A stretch of DNA of 64,000 nt. Source: Ruegeria sediminis. Its GTDB lineage: Bacteria; Pseudomonadota; Alphaproteobacteria; Rhodobacterales; Rhodobacteraceae. Below, piece after piece: positions 25,578 through 33,330 of this stretch. The position numbers were made by a program, and so were the translations under genes. Position 1 is the stretch's first letter. Each line of letters opens with the position of its first letter. Location of the stretch: NCBI RefSeq assembly GCF_005938215.1, contig NZ_VCPD01000011.1, positions 1 to 64,000 of the forward strand. Reading direction: 5' to 3'. The notes below the pieces were generated by a model. It was not told where the DNA came from and did not search any database. It worked only from the letters and a program-made list of their open reading frames with translations.

Positions 25578-25780
25578 CCGGAACCGCCGCAATTGATCGC
25601 TGTTGCGCCTGACGACATGCATCTCAGGCACCTGTCGGGACCACTATTCACACTTGCGGCGGGCGAACACACTGACACAGATCATGAAACGGACCACCGG
25701 ACCCGCGCACGGCAAAAGTCGGAACTGTTCGGAGGGGAAAGACATCGGGCATGGTTTCACCCGATGATTTCAGTACCAAG

Positions 25781-25857
25781 TGGCGGACCGAGGAGGATTC
25801 GAACCCCCGACCCCTTGATTCGTAGTCAAGTACTCTATCCAGCTGAGCTATCGGTCC
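25781..25857 (-). tRNA. tRNA-Arg (anticodon ACG)
   Basis: The minus strand folds as a 77-nt tRNA. Acceptor GGACCGA pairs with TCGGTCC; TA positions 8-9 precede the D arm GCTCAGCTGGATAGAGT; the anticodon arm CTTGACTACGAATCAAG carries ACG; the T arm is GGGGGTTCGAATCCTCC. Discriminator G and an encoded CCA end the gene. ACG is the wobble-modified (ICG) arginine isoacceptor. Confidence 0.97.
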
Positions 25858-25871
25858 GCTTGGTGAGGGGC

Positions 25872-25900
25872 TATTTAGACGCAGCGCAGGGGGGGCGCAA
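25872..25900 (-). promoter_or_regulatory. Probable sigma70-type promoter of tRNA-Arg
   Basis: On the minus strand, TTGCGC (25895-25900), a 17-base spacer and TAAATA (25872-25877) lie about 15 bases upstream of the tRNA 5' end. Spacing is optimal. The spacer is rich in C. Confidence 0.55.
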
Positions 25901-25920
25901 CCCGATTCTTCAAAATTCTT

Positions 25921-27306
25921 TCAAAAAGTCCAGTCGCCTTTGGGAAGCCTTATTTCAAAGGTCGTTCCCTCTGGTCCGGTCCGTTTCAGCAGCAATTCGC
26001 CACCGTGGCCGCGCACCAGTTCCGACGCGATGGCAAGGCCCAGCCCCGCGCCGCCCTTGCGGACGCCGCCCTGAAACGGGGTGAATAGGTTTTGCTGCGC
26101 CTTGGGCGGCAGGCCCTGCCCGGTATCGCGCACCTCGATGCACCAGGCGGTCTCCTGATCCTCGGCCGCAACGGTGATCTGACCCGGTATGTTGGTGACC
26201 TCCAGAGCCTGCCGCGCGTTCCGGACCAGGTTCATGATCACGCGGAACAGCTGCTCGGGGTCCGCGCGCACCACCATCTCGTCGGGCACTTCGTTGACGA
26301 ACTCGATGTCCGAACTGTCGAGCGCCAGGCTCTCGCTGGCCAGCACGTCCTGGGCGACGTCGCGCAACCGGACCATGGTCAGGGTCGGCGCCGGTTCCTC
26401 GGCCCTTCCGAAGGCCAGCGTGCTCTCGCACAGCGACACGGCCCGGGTGATCGAACTGACCAGCTTGGGCGCCATGCGGCGCACCAGCGGGTCCTCGCTC
26501 GCCTCGATCCGGTCGGTAAAGAGCTGCGCCGAAGTCAGGATGTTGCGCAGGTCATGGCTGACCTTGGCCACGGCCGAGCCCAACTGCGCCAGCCGCTCGC
26601 GCTGTTTCAGGGCATGTGTCAGTTCCGTCTGCAGCAACTGCAGCGCCTCTTCGGCTTCGCGCAGTTCGGTCACCCCGGCGCGGGGCTGAATGATGCCGCG
26701 CGCATCCTCCGGGGCGCGGGCATAGCGTTGCATGTAGCCGACGACGCCCTTGATCGGACGCACGAGAAAGGCCCGCACGGCGAGGAACAGCAGAAAGGCG
26801 GTGATCACCGAGATCACCAGCGACAGCCAGAAGATGCGCACGCCATAGTCGAACATGGCCGCGCGCAGCGGTTCGGTCTCCATCGTCACTTCGATCAGAA
26901 GGCCGGCGCCACGAACCGGCTCGCCGATCACCCGGACGATCTCGTTTCCGGGGGTGAAGAACTGTTTCACGGCATCGCGGATCAGGACCCAGGGCGATGC
27001 CCTGCGCAGATCGAACGTGTCCGAAATCTGGCCCGGGATCGGCGAGGCCAGCATCAATTGCCGCACCTCGTCGCGCCGCAGCACCACGTTGTAGACCCCC
27101 GCATTCGCCAGCAGCTCGGCCTCGAGCTCATCGGCCAGCATGTCGTCGGCCAACAGCGCCAGCGAGGCGATCTGGGCGCGTTCCAGCCGATCGAGCAGGA
27201 AATCCTCTCGGAAACGGGCGATGGACGGGACGAAGATCAGCACTTCGGCCAACATCACGAAGACCGTGGTCAGGATCAGGAATCGGCCTGACAGCGTGTT
27301 CAGCAT
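25921..27306 (-). CDS. Membrane sensor histidine kinase (orphan)
   Basis: 461 residues. One transmembrane helix (about 8-29) and a second (about 157-180) flank a periplasmic sensor region of about 125 residues. A HAMP-like linker follows, then the dimerisation helix with phospho-acceptor H251 (VSHDLRNILTSAQL), N-box MNLVRNARQAL, G1 DTGQGLP, F-box and G2 KGGAGLGLAIA. No response regulator lies next to it. It is 15 bases downstream of the flavoprotein gene on the same strand, so it may be co-expressed with that redox pair. The signal is unknown. Confidence 0.9.
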   Translation of the reverse strand: MLNTLSGRFLILTTVFVMLAEVLIFVPSIARFREDFLLDRLERAQIASLALLADDMLADELEAELLANAGVYNVVLRRDEVRQLMLASPIPGQISDTFDLRRASPWVLIRDAVKQFFTPGNEIVRVIGEPVRGAGLLIEVTMETEPLRAAMFDYGVRIFWLSLVISVITAFLLFLAVRAFLVRPIKGVVGYMQRYARAPEDARGIIQPRAGVTELREAEEALQLLQTELTHALKQRERLAQLGSAVAKVSHDLRNILTSAQLFTDRIEASEDPLVRRMAPKLVSSITRAVSLCESTLAFGRAEEPAPTLTMVRLRDVAQDVLASESLALDSSDIEFVNEVPDEMVVRADPEQLFRVIMNLVRNARQALEVTNIPGQITVAAEDQETAWCIEVRDTGQGLPPKAQQNLFTPFQGGVRKGGAGLGLAIASELVRGHGGELLLKRTGPEGTTFEIRLPKGDWTF

Positions 27307-27321
27307 CGGCTCCTTTCCCGG

Positions 27322-28740
27322 TCAGGAAACCCAGCGCTGGACGAACCTGACCACTCGTTTAACCATTTGATTCTCAAACAGCCTCGGCGAGAAATATGCG
27401 CCCGCCACGCGTTTGTTAAGCTCTCCGACCGTCGGATAGGGCGAAACCATCGCCGCGATCTGGCTCATCTTGAGATTATTGGCCAAGGCCAGCGACCACA
27501 AGTTGATCAGTTCACCGGCCTGATGCCCCACGATTGTGACGCCCACCGGGCGCCCCTTGACGACCATGACCTTGATGAAGCCGGGTATTATACGCTCGGC
27601 CACCGCCCGGTCGTTGTGCTGATAGTCGAAACGCGCGATTTCGGTCCCGTCGCCATGCCGCGCGCGCGCCTCGGCCTCAGTCAGGCCCACCTGCGCCAGT
27701 TCGGGATCGGTATAGGTGGCGCGGGGGATGTGGCCGGTGCTGGCCTTTGACGGCAGACCGAACAGAGCCGAGCGGATGACGATCCCGGCGTGATAGCCCG
27801 CAACGTGGGTGAACTGCAGCCCACCGGCTACGTCGCCAATCGCATAGACCCGGCGGTTCGTCGTGCGCAGCGACGCGTCAACCCGGATCCCCGTCCGGGT
27901 CGTCTCGATACCCGCTGCCTCCAGGTTCAGCCGGTCGATGTTCGGCTTGCGCCCCACCGCCAGCAGCAGATGCGTGCCCGCGAAGTCCTGCCCGTCCTTC
28001 GTCGCAACTTCGACCGAGCCGGCCTGACCGCCGATCCGGGCGACCATGGCCTTTTCGACGATCTCGACGCCCTCGTCACGCAAAGTCTGCAGAACCACGT
28101 CCGCCGCCTCGGGGTCATCCTGCCCAAGCGCCTTTTCCCCTTCGATGACCGTGACCCGGCACCCCAGCCGGACATGCGCCTGCGCCATCTCCATCCCGAT
28201 GGGGCCGCCACCGACGATCAACAGGTGTTCCGGCTTCTCGCGCAGGTCGAAGAGGGTTTCATTGGTCAGGTAGGGTACTGCGTCCAGGCCGGGGATCGGC
28301 GGCACCATGGGGGAAGACCCCGTCGCTATCACGATGCGTCGGGCCGAGATCACGTGCTCGCCCGCCTGCACTTCGGTCGGCGAGATGAACTGCCCGTAAT
28401 CGCGGACCACCCGCACGCCGAATCCTTCGAACCGTTCCTGGCTGTCCATCGGTGCGATCTGCGCGATGACGTCCCGCACGTGTTCCATGGCGACGGCATA
28501 GTCCACCTGCGGCGTCACGCCCGCCACACCGAACACCGAGGAATGAGCCTGGGCATGAGCGGCCTTGCCGCTGGCGATCAGCGCCTTCGAGGGAACACAG
28601 CCGTAGTTGAGGCAATCGCCGCCCATCTCGCTGCCTTCAAGCAGAACAACGTCGGCGCCCATCTGGCTTGCGCCCGCAGCGACCGAAAGGCCCCCTGACC
28701 CGGCGCCAATGACCAGGATGTCGGTTCTTATCCGTTCCAT
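27322..28740 (-). CDS. FAD pyridine nucleotide-disulfide oxidoreductase (mercuric-reductase/Lpd-like)
   Basis: 472 residues. FAD motif DILVIGAGSGGLSVA, redox-active disulfide GGDCLNYGCVPSKALI, NADH motif LLIVGGGPIGMEMAQ, second FAD motif VYAIGDVAGG and a dimerisation domain with the usual TDPELAQVGLTEAEA. It lacks the N-terminal mercury-binding domain, and no MerA-type C-terminal Cys pair is seen (the end is FENQMVKRVVRFVQRWVS), so mercury reduction is unlikely. It sits 3 bases after the TVP38/TMEM64 gene. TVP38 proteins and this type of flavoprotein are a recurrent pair in proteobacteria. Substrate unknown. Confidence 0.85.
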   Translation of the reverse strand: MERIRTDILVIGAGSGGLSVAAGASQMGADVVLLEGSEMGGDCLNYGCVPSKALIASGKAAHAQAHSSVFGVAGVTPQVDYAVAMEHVRDVIAQIAPMDSQERFEGFGVRVVRDYGQFISPTEVQAGEHVISARRIVIATGSSPMVPPIPGLDAVPYLTNETLFDLREKPEHLLIVGGGPIGMEMAQAHVRLGCRVTVIEGEKALGQDDPEAADVVLQTLRDEGVEIVEKAMVARIGGQAGSVEVATKDGQDFAGTHLLLAVGRKPNIDRLNLEAAGIETTRTGIRVDASLRTTNRRVYAIGDVAGGLQFTHVAGYHAGIVIRSALFGLPSKASTGHIPRATYTDPELAQVGLTEAEARARHGDGTEIARFDYQHNDRAVAERIIPGFIKVMVVKGRPVGVTIVGHQAGELINLWSLALANNLKMSQIAAMVSPYPTVGELNKRVAGAYFSPRLFENQMVKRVVRFVQRWVS

Positions 28741-28743
28741 CGC

Positions 28744-29475
28744 TCAAACCCCGTTCCGGCCGCGCAGGATCCTGACGACGATCGGCAACGCCGCCAGCGC
28801 ACAAAGCCCCAGGATCGGGCCGATCACAAAGGGTTCCCACAACAGCGACACATCCGGTGTACCGCCCCGGTCAAACACGCCGCCCAGCCCGACGCCGATC
28901 CAGGTGTAGACGATGCCGCCGGGGATTATGCCCAGCGCGGTGGTCAGCAGGAAGTTGCGGAACTTCACCCCGACCAGCGCCGGCACCAGATTGGCAACGA
29001 AAAAGGGCACGACCGGCACCAGCCGCATCAAGAACAGAACCGGAATTTCGTTCTCCCGTAACCTGTCCTTGAGCTTCTTCACGGTTCCTTCCGACGCCTC
29101 CAGACGCGCCGTCAGAACTTCGCCGAGACCGGCGCGCGCGGCCAGGAATATCAGCGTGGCCCCGACGGTGGCGGCAGTCACGTTGAACAAAGTGCCCGCG
29201 AACAGGCCGAAGAGGAACCCGCCGGTCATCGAAGCGACGGCCGCGCCCGGAAGCGAGAATGCGACGATCAGGATGTAGGTGACGATGAAGGATCCCGCCA
29301 GGGCCCAGTAATTGACGTCACGCCAGGCCAGAAGCGCCTCGCGGTTGTCGCGCAGCATTTCGAAGGTCAGGTAATCCCCGAGCGTGAAGAACCCGATGAC
29401 GGCGACGACGAGAATCACCGTCAGCGGTATGTGGCGGGCCAGCCCGCGCCGGGGCGTGTGCGTCATGTCGCTCAT
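28744..29475 (-). CDS. TVP38/TMEM64 (VTT-domain) membrane protein
   Basis: About 243 residues with five or six hydrophobic helices and the VTT signature: FSLPGAAVASMTGGFLFGLF, a polar helix after ARAGLGEVLTARLE, then FLMRLVPVVPFFVANLVPALVGVKFRNFLL. Members are thought to act as lipid scramblases or as membrane-homeostasis factors. The frame is open to 29550; ATG 29475 is a reasonable start, with 29502 and 29466 as alternatives. It leads the minus-strand run VTT protein - flavoprotein - histidine kinase and is divergent from rpmH. Confidence 0.85.
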   Translation of the reverse strand: MSDMTHTPRRGLARHIPLTVILVVAVIGFFTLGDYLTFEMLRDNREALLAWRDVNYWALAGSFIVTYILIVAFSLPGAAVASMTGGFLFGLFAGTLFNVTAATVGATLIFLAARAGLGEVLTARLEASEGTVKKLKDRLRENEIPVLFLMRLVPVVPFFVANLVPALVGVKFRNFLLTTALGIIPGGIVYTWIGVGLGGVFDRGGTPDVSLLWEPFVIGPILGLCALAALPIVVRILRGRNGV

Positions 29476-29674
29476 TTTCGTGTTCTGCTCGTCCGGGTCC
29501 ATCCTGCTTTCAACATGCGCCGCGCCGACGCCAAGCAACAGTGACTTCACGACGGGTTGAAGTCCGCCCCGTCAAATGTGAGTGTTTCCTCCCGCCAGGA
29601 ACAGTTTTGAAACCTTTGCGCTGCCATGCGCGCTGTTTTTGTTGCAAAACGTGGTGAAACACCGTTCAGGGGGT

Positions 29675-29703
29675 TTGACTTACCCCGAACTTGCCAGTAG
29701 AGG
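29675..29703 (+). promoter_or_regulatory. Probable sigma70-type promoter of rpmH
   Basis: TTGACT (29675-29680), a 17-base spacer and TAGAGG (29698-29703), about 70 bases upstream of the rpmH start. Good -35 box and spacing, imperfect -10 box. It would drive rpmH-rnpA-yidD. Confidence 0.5.
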
Positions 29704-29773
29704 ACGGGCTTCGAACACCACGGGCAGGCGAATCCGCGCCGCACCCCGACCGCAAGAGATTGGAGACGGAGCG

Positions 29774-29908
29774 ATGAAACGCACCTATCAGCCTTCGAAC
29801 CTGGTTCGCAAACGCCGCCACGGTTTCCGCGCGCGCATGGCCACCAAGGCCGGCCGCAAGATCCTGAACGCTCGCCGCGCACGCGGCCGCAAGTCGCTGA
29901 GCGCGTAA
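29774..29908 (+). CDS. rpmH: 50S ribosomal protein L34
   Basis: 44 residues, the standard size. The sequence opens [19 protein letters not shown] and ends ARGRKSLSA, an almost invariant L34. Start ATG 29774 follows GGAG; the frame is open further upstream but has no L34 homology there. First gene of the classical rpmH-rnpA-yidD-yidC cluster found near the origin in many bacteria. Confidence 0.98.
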
Positions 29909-29935
29909 GCCGCCCACCGACACGTTCTGACGTTT

Positions 29936-30361
29936 ATGACGCCGCCGGAGGCCTCTGTGGATGGCACTGACCAGCCCGGGGAAACGCCCCCGGCGGCGTC
30001 CGTTTGCGCGCCCGTTTCCCTGACGGTCCTGCAAAAGAGGTCCGATTTCCTCAAGGCCGCCCGGGCGCGGCGCCAAGGCACCGCATCGATGATGGTGCAG
30101 GCGCGCAGACGCGATCGGGATGAGGCCGAGGGCATCCGCGTGGGCTTCACCTGCTCCAAGAAGGTCGGCAACGCCGTCGCCAGAAACCGCGCCAAGCGCC
30201 GCCTGCGCGAAGCGGCGCGCGCGGTACTGCCACGCGACGGCCGGCCCGGCTGGGACTACGTTCTGATCGGCAAGGCCGGGGCCACCGCCGAGCGCCCGTT
30301 CAACGCGTTGCTCGACGATCTCCGCTACGCCCTTCGCAAGCTGCACGGCGACCGGAAATGA
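29936..30361 (+). CDS. rnpA: Ribonuclease P protein component
   Basis: 141 residues. After a non-conserved N-terminal extension (about 28 residues) comes the RnpA core: LQKRSDFLKAARARR, VGFTCSKKVGNAVARNRAKRRLREAARAV and a basic C-terminus. VGNAVARNRAKRRLRE is the RNA-binding RNR signature. It is the protein cofactor of the RNase P ribozyme that matures tRNA 5' ends. It lies 27 bases after rpmH and overlaps yidD by ATGA. Confidence 0.96.
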   Translation: MTPPEASVDGTDQPGETPPAASVCAPVSLTVLQKRSDFLKAARARRQGTASMMVQARRRDRDEAEGIRVGFTCSKKVGNAVARNRAKRRLREAARAVLPRDGRPGWDYVLIGKAGATAERPFNALLDDLRYALRKLHGDRK

Positions 30362-30612
30362 CACTGTTGGCTCATATCCTTGCCTTGCCGGTCCGCGCCT
30401 ATCGGCTGGTCTTCAGCCCCTGGGTCGGCTTCAACTGCCGCTATCAGCCGACCTGCTCGGCCTACGCGCTTGAAGCGCTGGAGAAACACGGCGCGGTCAA
30501 GGGCGCCTGGTTGGCCGCCAGGCGGATCGGGCGGTGCCATCCCCTGGGCGGCGACGGGTACGACCCGGTCCCCGATCCCGATAGCGGCACGCGCTCCGGC
30601 AAACCCGGTTGA
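30358..30612 (+). CDS. yidD: Membrane protein insertion efficiency factor YidD
   Basis: 84 residues. Contains the YidD core PVRAYRLVFSPWVGFNCRY, QPTCSAYALEALEKHGAVKG, and the closing RIGRCHPLGGDGYDPVP, with its conserved cysteines. It is a small amphipathic inner-membrane-associated protein that aids YidC-dependent insertion. Its start codon overlaps the rnpA stop by 4 bases. In many genomes yidC follows directly; here three other genes intervene. Confidence 0.96.
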   Translation: MTLLAHILALPVRAYRLVFSPWVGFNCRYQPTCSAYALEALEKHGAVKGAWLAARRIGRCHPLGGDGYDPVPDPDSGTRSGKPG

Positions 30613-30656
30613 CGCCGCACTTTCGGCTTCCTTTCCGTTTGTGACGACCCGTCAGT

Positions 30657-30695
30657 CTTGACCCGCTTTGCCTGAGCCCGAAAGCTTCGGTCAAG
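30657..30695. promoter_or_regulatory. Nested inverted repeat upstream of aidB
   Basis: CTTGACC (30657-30663) and GGTCAAG (30689-30695) are perfect reverse complements. Inside them GCTTT (30665-30669) pairs with AAAGC (30681-30685). The structure ends 16 bases before the aidB start. It could fold in the 5' leader or be an operator; the first TTGACC also reads as a -35 box. Confidence 0.35.
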
Positions 30696-30711
30696 CAATC
30701 TCGAGGTCGCC

Positions 30712-32337
30712 ATGCCGTCATCAGCCCGAAACACGCTGCCCACGCACGAGGTCCTGAACCAGCCACCGGAACGCGGAGATTGCGACCTGTGGGCGGCCGA
30801 CCCGGTACTCCGGGCGAATGTCGCCGCCGCGAACGGTCAGGCGGAACCGCTTGCCATCTATGGCGCCACCCTGGGGCGTACCGAGATGCGCGAGGCCGGA
30901 AGGGACGCGAACCGGCATCTTCCGGAACTGAAGCTTTTCGACCGTGGCGGGCGGCGGCTCGACGAGGTCCGGTTTCACCCGGCCTACCATCGCCTGATGG
31001 AGGTCAGCCAGTCCGCAGGTTATGCCGCCGTGGCATGGGAAGGTGCCCCGGGCGGGCACGTCACCCATGCCGCCATGATCTACCTCGCCAGCCAGGTTGA
31101 GCCCGGTCATTGCTGCCCGATGACCATGACCTACGCGGCGATTCCCGCGCTCGCCGCCAACCGGAAGATTGCGGCAACCTGGCAACCGAAGCTCATGGCC
31201 CGCAGCTACGATCCCTCGATCCGGCCCATAGCGGAAAAGCAAAGCGCGACGCTTGGTATGGCGATGACCGAAAAGCAGGGCGGCTCGGATGTTCGGGCCA
31301 ATACCACGGTCGCCGTGCGCGACGGCGATCACTGGCGGCTCAAAGGCCACAAGTGGTTCTGTTCCGCTCCGATGTCCGACGGGTTCCTGACCCTGGCGCA
31401 GGCTCCCGGCGGGCTGACCTGTTTCCTGTTGCCCCGCTGGCTGGATGACGAGCGCAACGCCATCCACCTGATGCGGCTCAAGGACAAGCTGGGCAACCGG
31501 TCCAATGCCTCGTCCGAAGTCGAGTTTCACGACGCCCTGGCCTATCAGCTCGGCGACGAAGGCGCGGGCGTACGCACGATCATCGAAATGGTGCATCATA
31601 CCCGGCTCGACACCGCCCTGGCGCCCGCCGGATTGATGCGCGCGGCGCTTGCCGAGGCGCATCACTGGGTCAGCCACCGCAGCGCCTTTCAGCGCCGTCT
31701 GATCGACCAACCGCTGATGCGCTCGGTTCTGGCAGACCTCGTGCTGGACTGGGAAGGCGCGCTCACGCTTGGACTACGGGTCGCGCAGGCCTTTGACAGC
31801 GAAACCGCCGAAGAGCGCGCCTTTGCCCGCATCGGCGTGGCGCTGGCCAAGTTTCTTGCCAACAAGCGCTGCCCCGTCGTGACGGTCGAAGCGATGGAGA
31901 TTCTGGGGGGCATGGGCTATGTCGAGGATACCCCCCTTCCCATGATCTACCGCGAGGCGCCGCTGAACGGGATCTGGGAAGGGTCGGGCAACGTGATCTG
32001 TCTGGATATCCTGCGCAGCCTCGCCCGCGATCCCCTGGCCGCCGATACCCTGCGCGCCGAATTGCGGGCTTCGGCCGGTGCCGATCATCGTTATGACGCG
32101 GCGCTGAAGGCTCACGAGGACCGCTGGTCAAGCCTGCCGCCCGAGGCCGAGGCGCGCTGGTTCGCGGAACGCACCGCGCTGCTGCTGACGGCCTCGCTTT
32201 TGCTGCGCCGTTCGCCCGCCGCGGTCGCCGACGCCTTCATCGCCACCCGGATCGCAGGCGAAAGCGGCCGGATCAGCGGATCGCTCGGCGCAGGTGACGT
32301 AAGCGGCATTCTCGCGCGCCTTGGCCCCGCGTCCTGA
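30712..32337 (+). CDS. aidB: AidB-type acyl-CoA dehydrogenase (DNA alkylation response protein)
   Basis: 541 residues, the same length as E. coli AidB as I remember it. Shared stretches include LPTHEVLNQPPER, GRRLDEVRFHPAYHRLM, CPMTMTYAAIPAL, GMAMTEKQGGSDVRANTT, HKWFCSAPMSDGFLTLAQ, RLKDKLGNRSNASSEVEFHDA, MEILGGMGYVEDTPLP and EAPLNGIWEGSGNV. AidB is an FAD protein of the acyl-CoA dehydrogenase fold that binds DNA and is part of the adaptive response to alkylation; its catalytic reaction is not settled. It sits between yidD and ttcA with no ada/alk gene in view, so its regulation may differ from E. coli. Confidence 0.93.
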   Translation: MPSSARNTLPTHEVLNQPPERGDCDLWAADPVLRANVAAANGQAEPLAIYGATLGRTEMREAGRDANRHLPELKLFDRGGRRLDEVRFHPAYHRLMEVSQSAGYAAVAWEGAPGGHVTHAAMIYLASQVEPGHCCPMTMTYAAIPALAANRKIAATWQPKLMARSYDPSIRPIAEKQSATLGMAMTEKQGGSDVRANTTVAVRDGDHWRLKGHKWFCSAPMSDGFLTLAQAPGGLTCFLLPRWLDDERNAIHLMRLKDKLGNRSNASSEVEFHDALAYQLGDEGAGVRTIIEMVHHTRLDTALAPAGLMRAALAEAHHWVSHRSAFQRRLIDQPLMRSVLADLVLDWEGALTLGLRVAQAFDSETAEERAFARIGVALAKFLANKRCPVVTVEAMEILGGMGYVEDTPLPMIYREAPLNGIWEGSGNVICLDILRSLARDPLAADTLRAELRASAGADHRYDAALKAHEDRWSSLPPEAEARWFAERTALLLTASLLLRRSPAAVADAFIATRIAGESGRISGSLGAGDVSGILARLGPAS

Positions 32338-32375
32338 CCCTTGCCCGGTCGGGGGAACTCTTGTAGAGGCGGGCC

Positions 32376-33269
32376 ATGTTCGACGAACCCGACGATATCC
32401 ACCCGCTCTTTGCCGGCGCGCCCTCTACGACCGAGTTCAAGAAGCTGCGCAAGCGCATCGTGCGCCATACGCGCGAGGCTATCGAGCAGTATGGCATGGT
32501 CGATCGTGGAGTGCAGGACAAGGATGCGCCCATACCCCGTTGGCTCGTCTGCCTGTCGGGCGGCAAGGACAGCTATACCCTGCTGGCGGTGCTGCACGAG
32601 CTGCAATGGCGCGGGTTGCTGCCGGTAGAACTTCTGGCCTGCAACCTCGACCAGGGCCAGCCGGGGTTTCCGGCGACCGTGCTGCCCGAGTTCCTCGAAC
32701 GCATGGGCGTGCCGCACCGGATCGAGTATCAGGACACCTATTCGGTCGTGGTCGACAAGGTTCCGCAGGGGCGCACCTATTGCGCCCTGTGCTCGCGCCT
32801 GCGGCGCGGAAACCTGTACCGCATCGCACGCGAAGAAGGCTGTACCGCGGTGGTCCTGGGGCATCACCGCGACGACATTCTGGAAACCTTCTTCATGAAC
32901 CTGTTCCACGGCGGCCGACTGGCGACCATGCCGCCCAAGCTGGTGAACGAAGAGGGCGACTTGTTCGTCTATCGCCCCCTCGCGCATGTGTCCGAAGCGG
33001 ATTGCGAGAAATTCGCCAGCGCGATGAACTATCCCATCATACCCTGCGACCTCTGCGGCAGTCAGGACGGGTTGCAGCGCCAGCAGGTGAAACAGATCCT
33101 CGATCAGTGGGAGAAGAACGCGCCGGGCCGCCGTCAGGTCATGTTCCGCGCCCTGACGAATGCGCGGCCATCGCATCTGCTTGACCCGAAGCTTTTCGAT
33201 TTCCAGGGGCTGACCCTTGGTCCCGGCAAAAGTTCCGAGAAATCCGCAGAAATTCCGCAGTTGCGTTAA
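32376..33269 (+). CDS. ttcA: tRNA 2-thiocytidine(32) synthetase TtcA
   Basis: 297 residues. The PP-loop [10 protein letters not shown] binds ATP, and the two paired cysteine motifs [10 protein letters not shown] and CDLCGSQ are present. These supply ligands for the [4Fe-4S] cluster needed to thiolate cytidine 32. [16 protein letters not shown] is also diagnostic. The enzyme makes s2C32 in certain tRNAs. It is 38 bases after aidB on the same strand and may be co-transcribed. Confidence 0.95.
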   Translation: MFDEPDDIHPLFAGAPSTTEFKKLRKRIVRHTREAIEQYGMVDRGVQDKDAPIPRWLVCLSGGKDSYTLLAVLHELQWRGLLPVELLACNLDQGQPGFPATVLPEFLERMGVPHRIEYQDTYSVVVDKVPQGRTYCALCSRLRRGNLYRIAREEGCTAVVLGHHRDDILETFFMNLFHGGRLATMPPKLVNEEGDLFVYRPLAHVSEADCEKFASAMNYPIIPCDLCGSQDGLQRQQVKQILDQWEKNAPGRRQVMFRALTNARPSHLLDPKLFDFQGLTLGPGKSSEKSAEIPQLR

Positions 33270-33330
33270 CGTCCGGCTCACGAAAGGCCCCTAGGGTTGG
33301 TCCGAGCGATCCTCGCCCAACCAAAGGCCC

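Noticed and set aside
27322-28740. Mercuric reductase
   Set aside because: The redox disulfide region matches the family, but there is no N-terminal metal-binding domain, no C-terminal cysteine pair and no mer genes nearby.
30712-32337. Ordinary beta-oxidation acyl-CoA dehydrogenase
   Set aside because: The length of 541 residues and the AidB-specific segments at both ends fit AidB far better than the roughly 380-residue catabolic enzymes.
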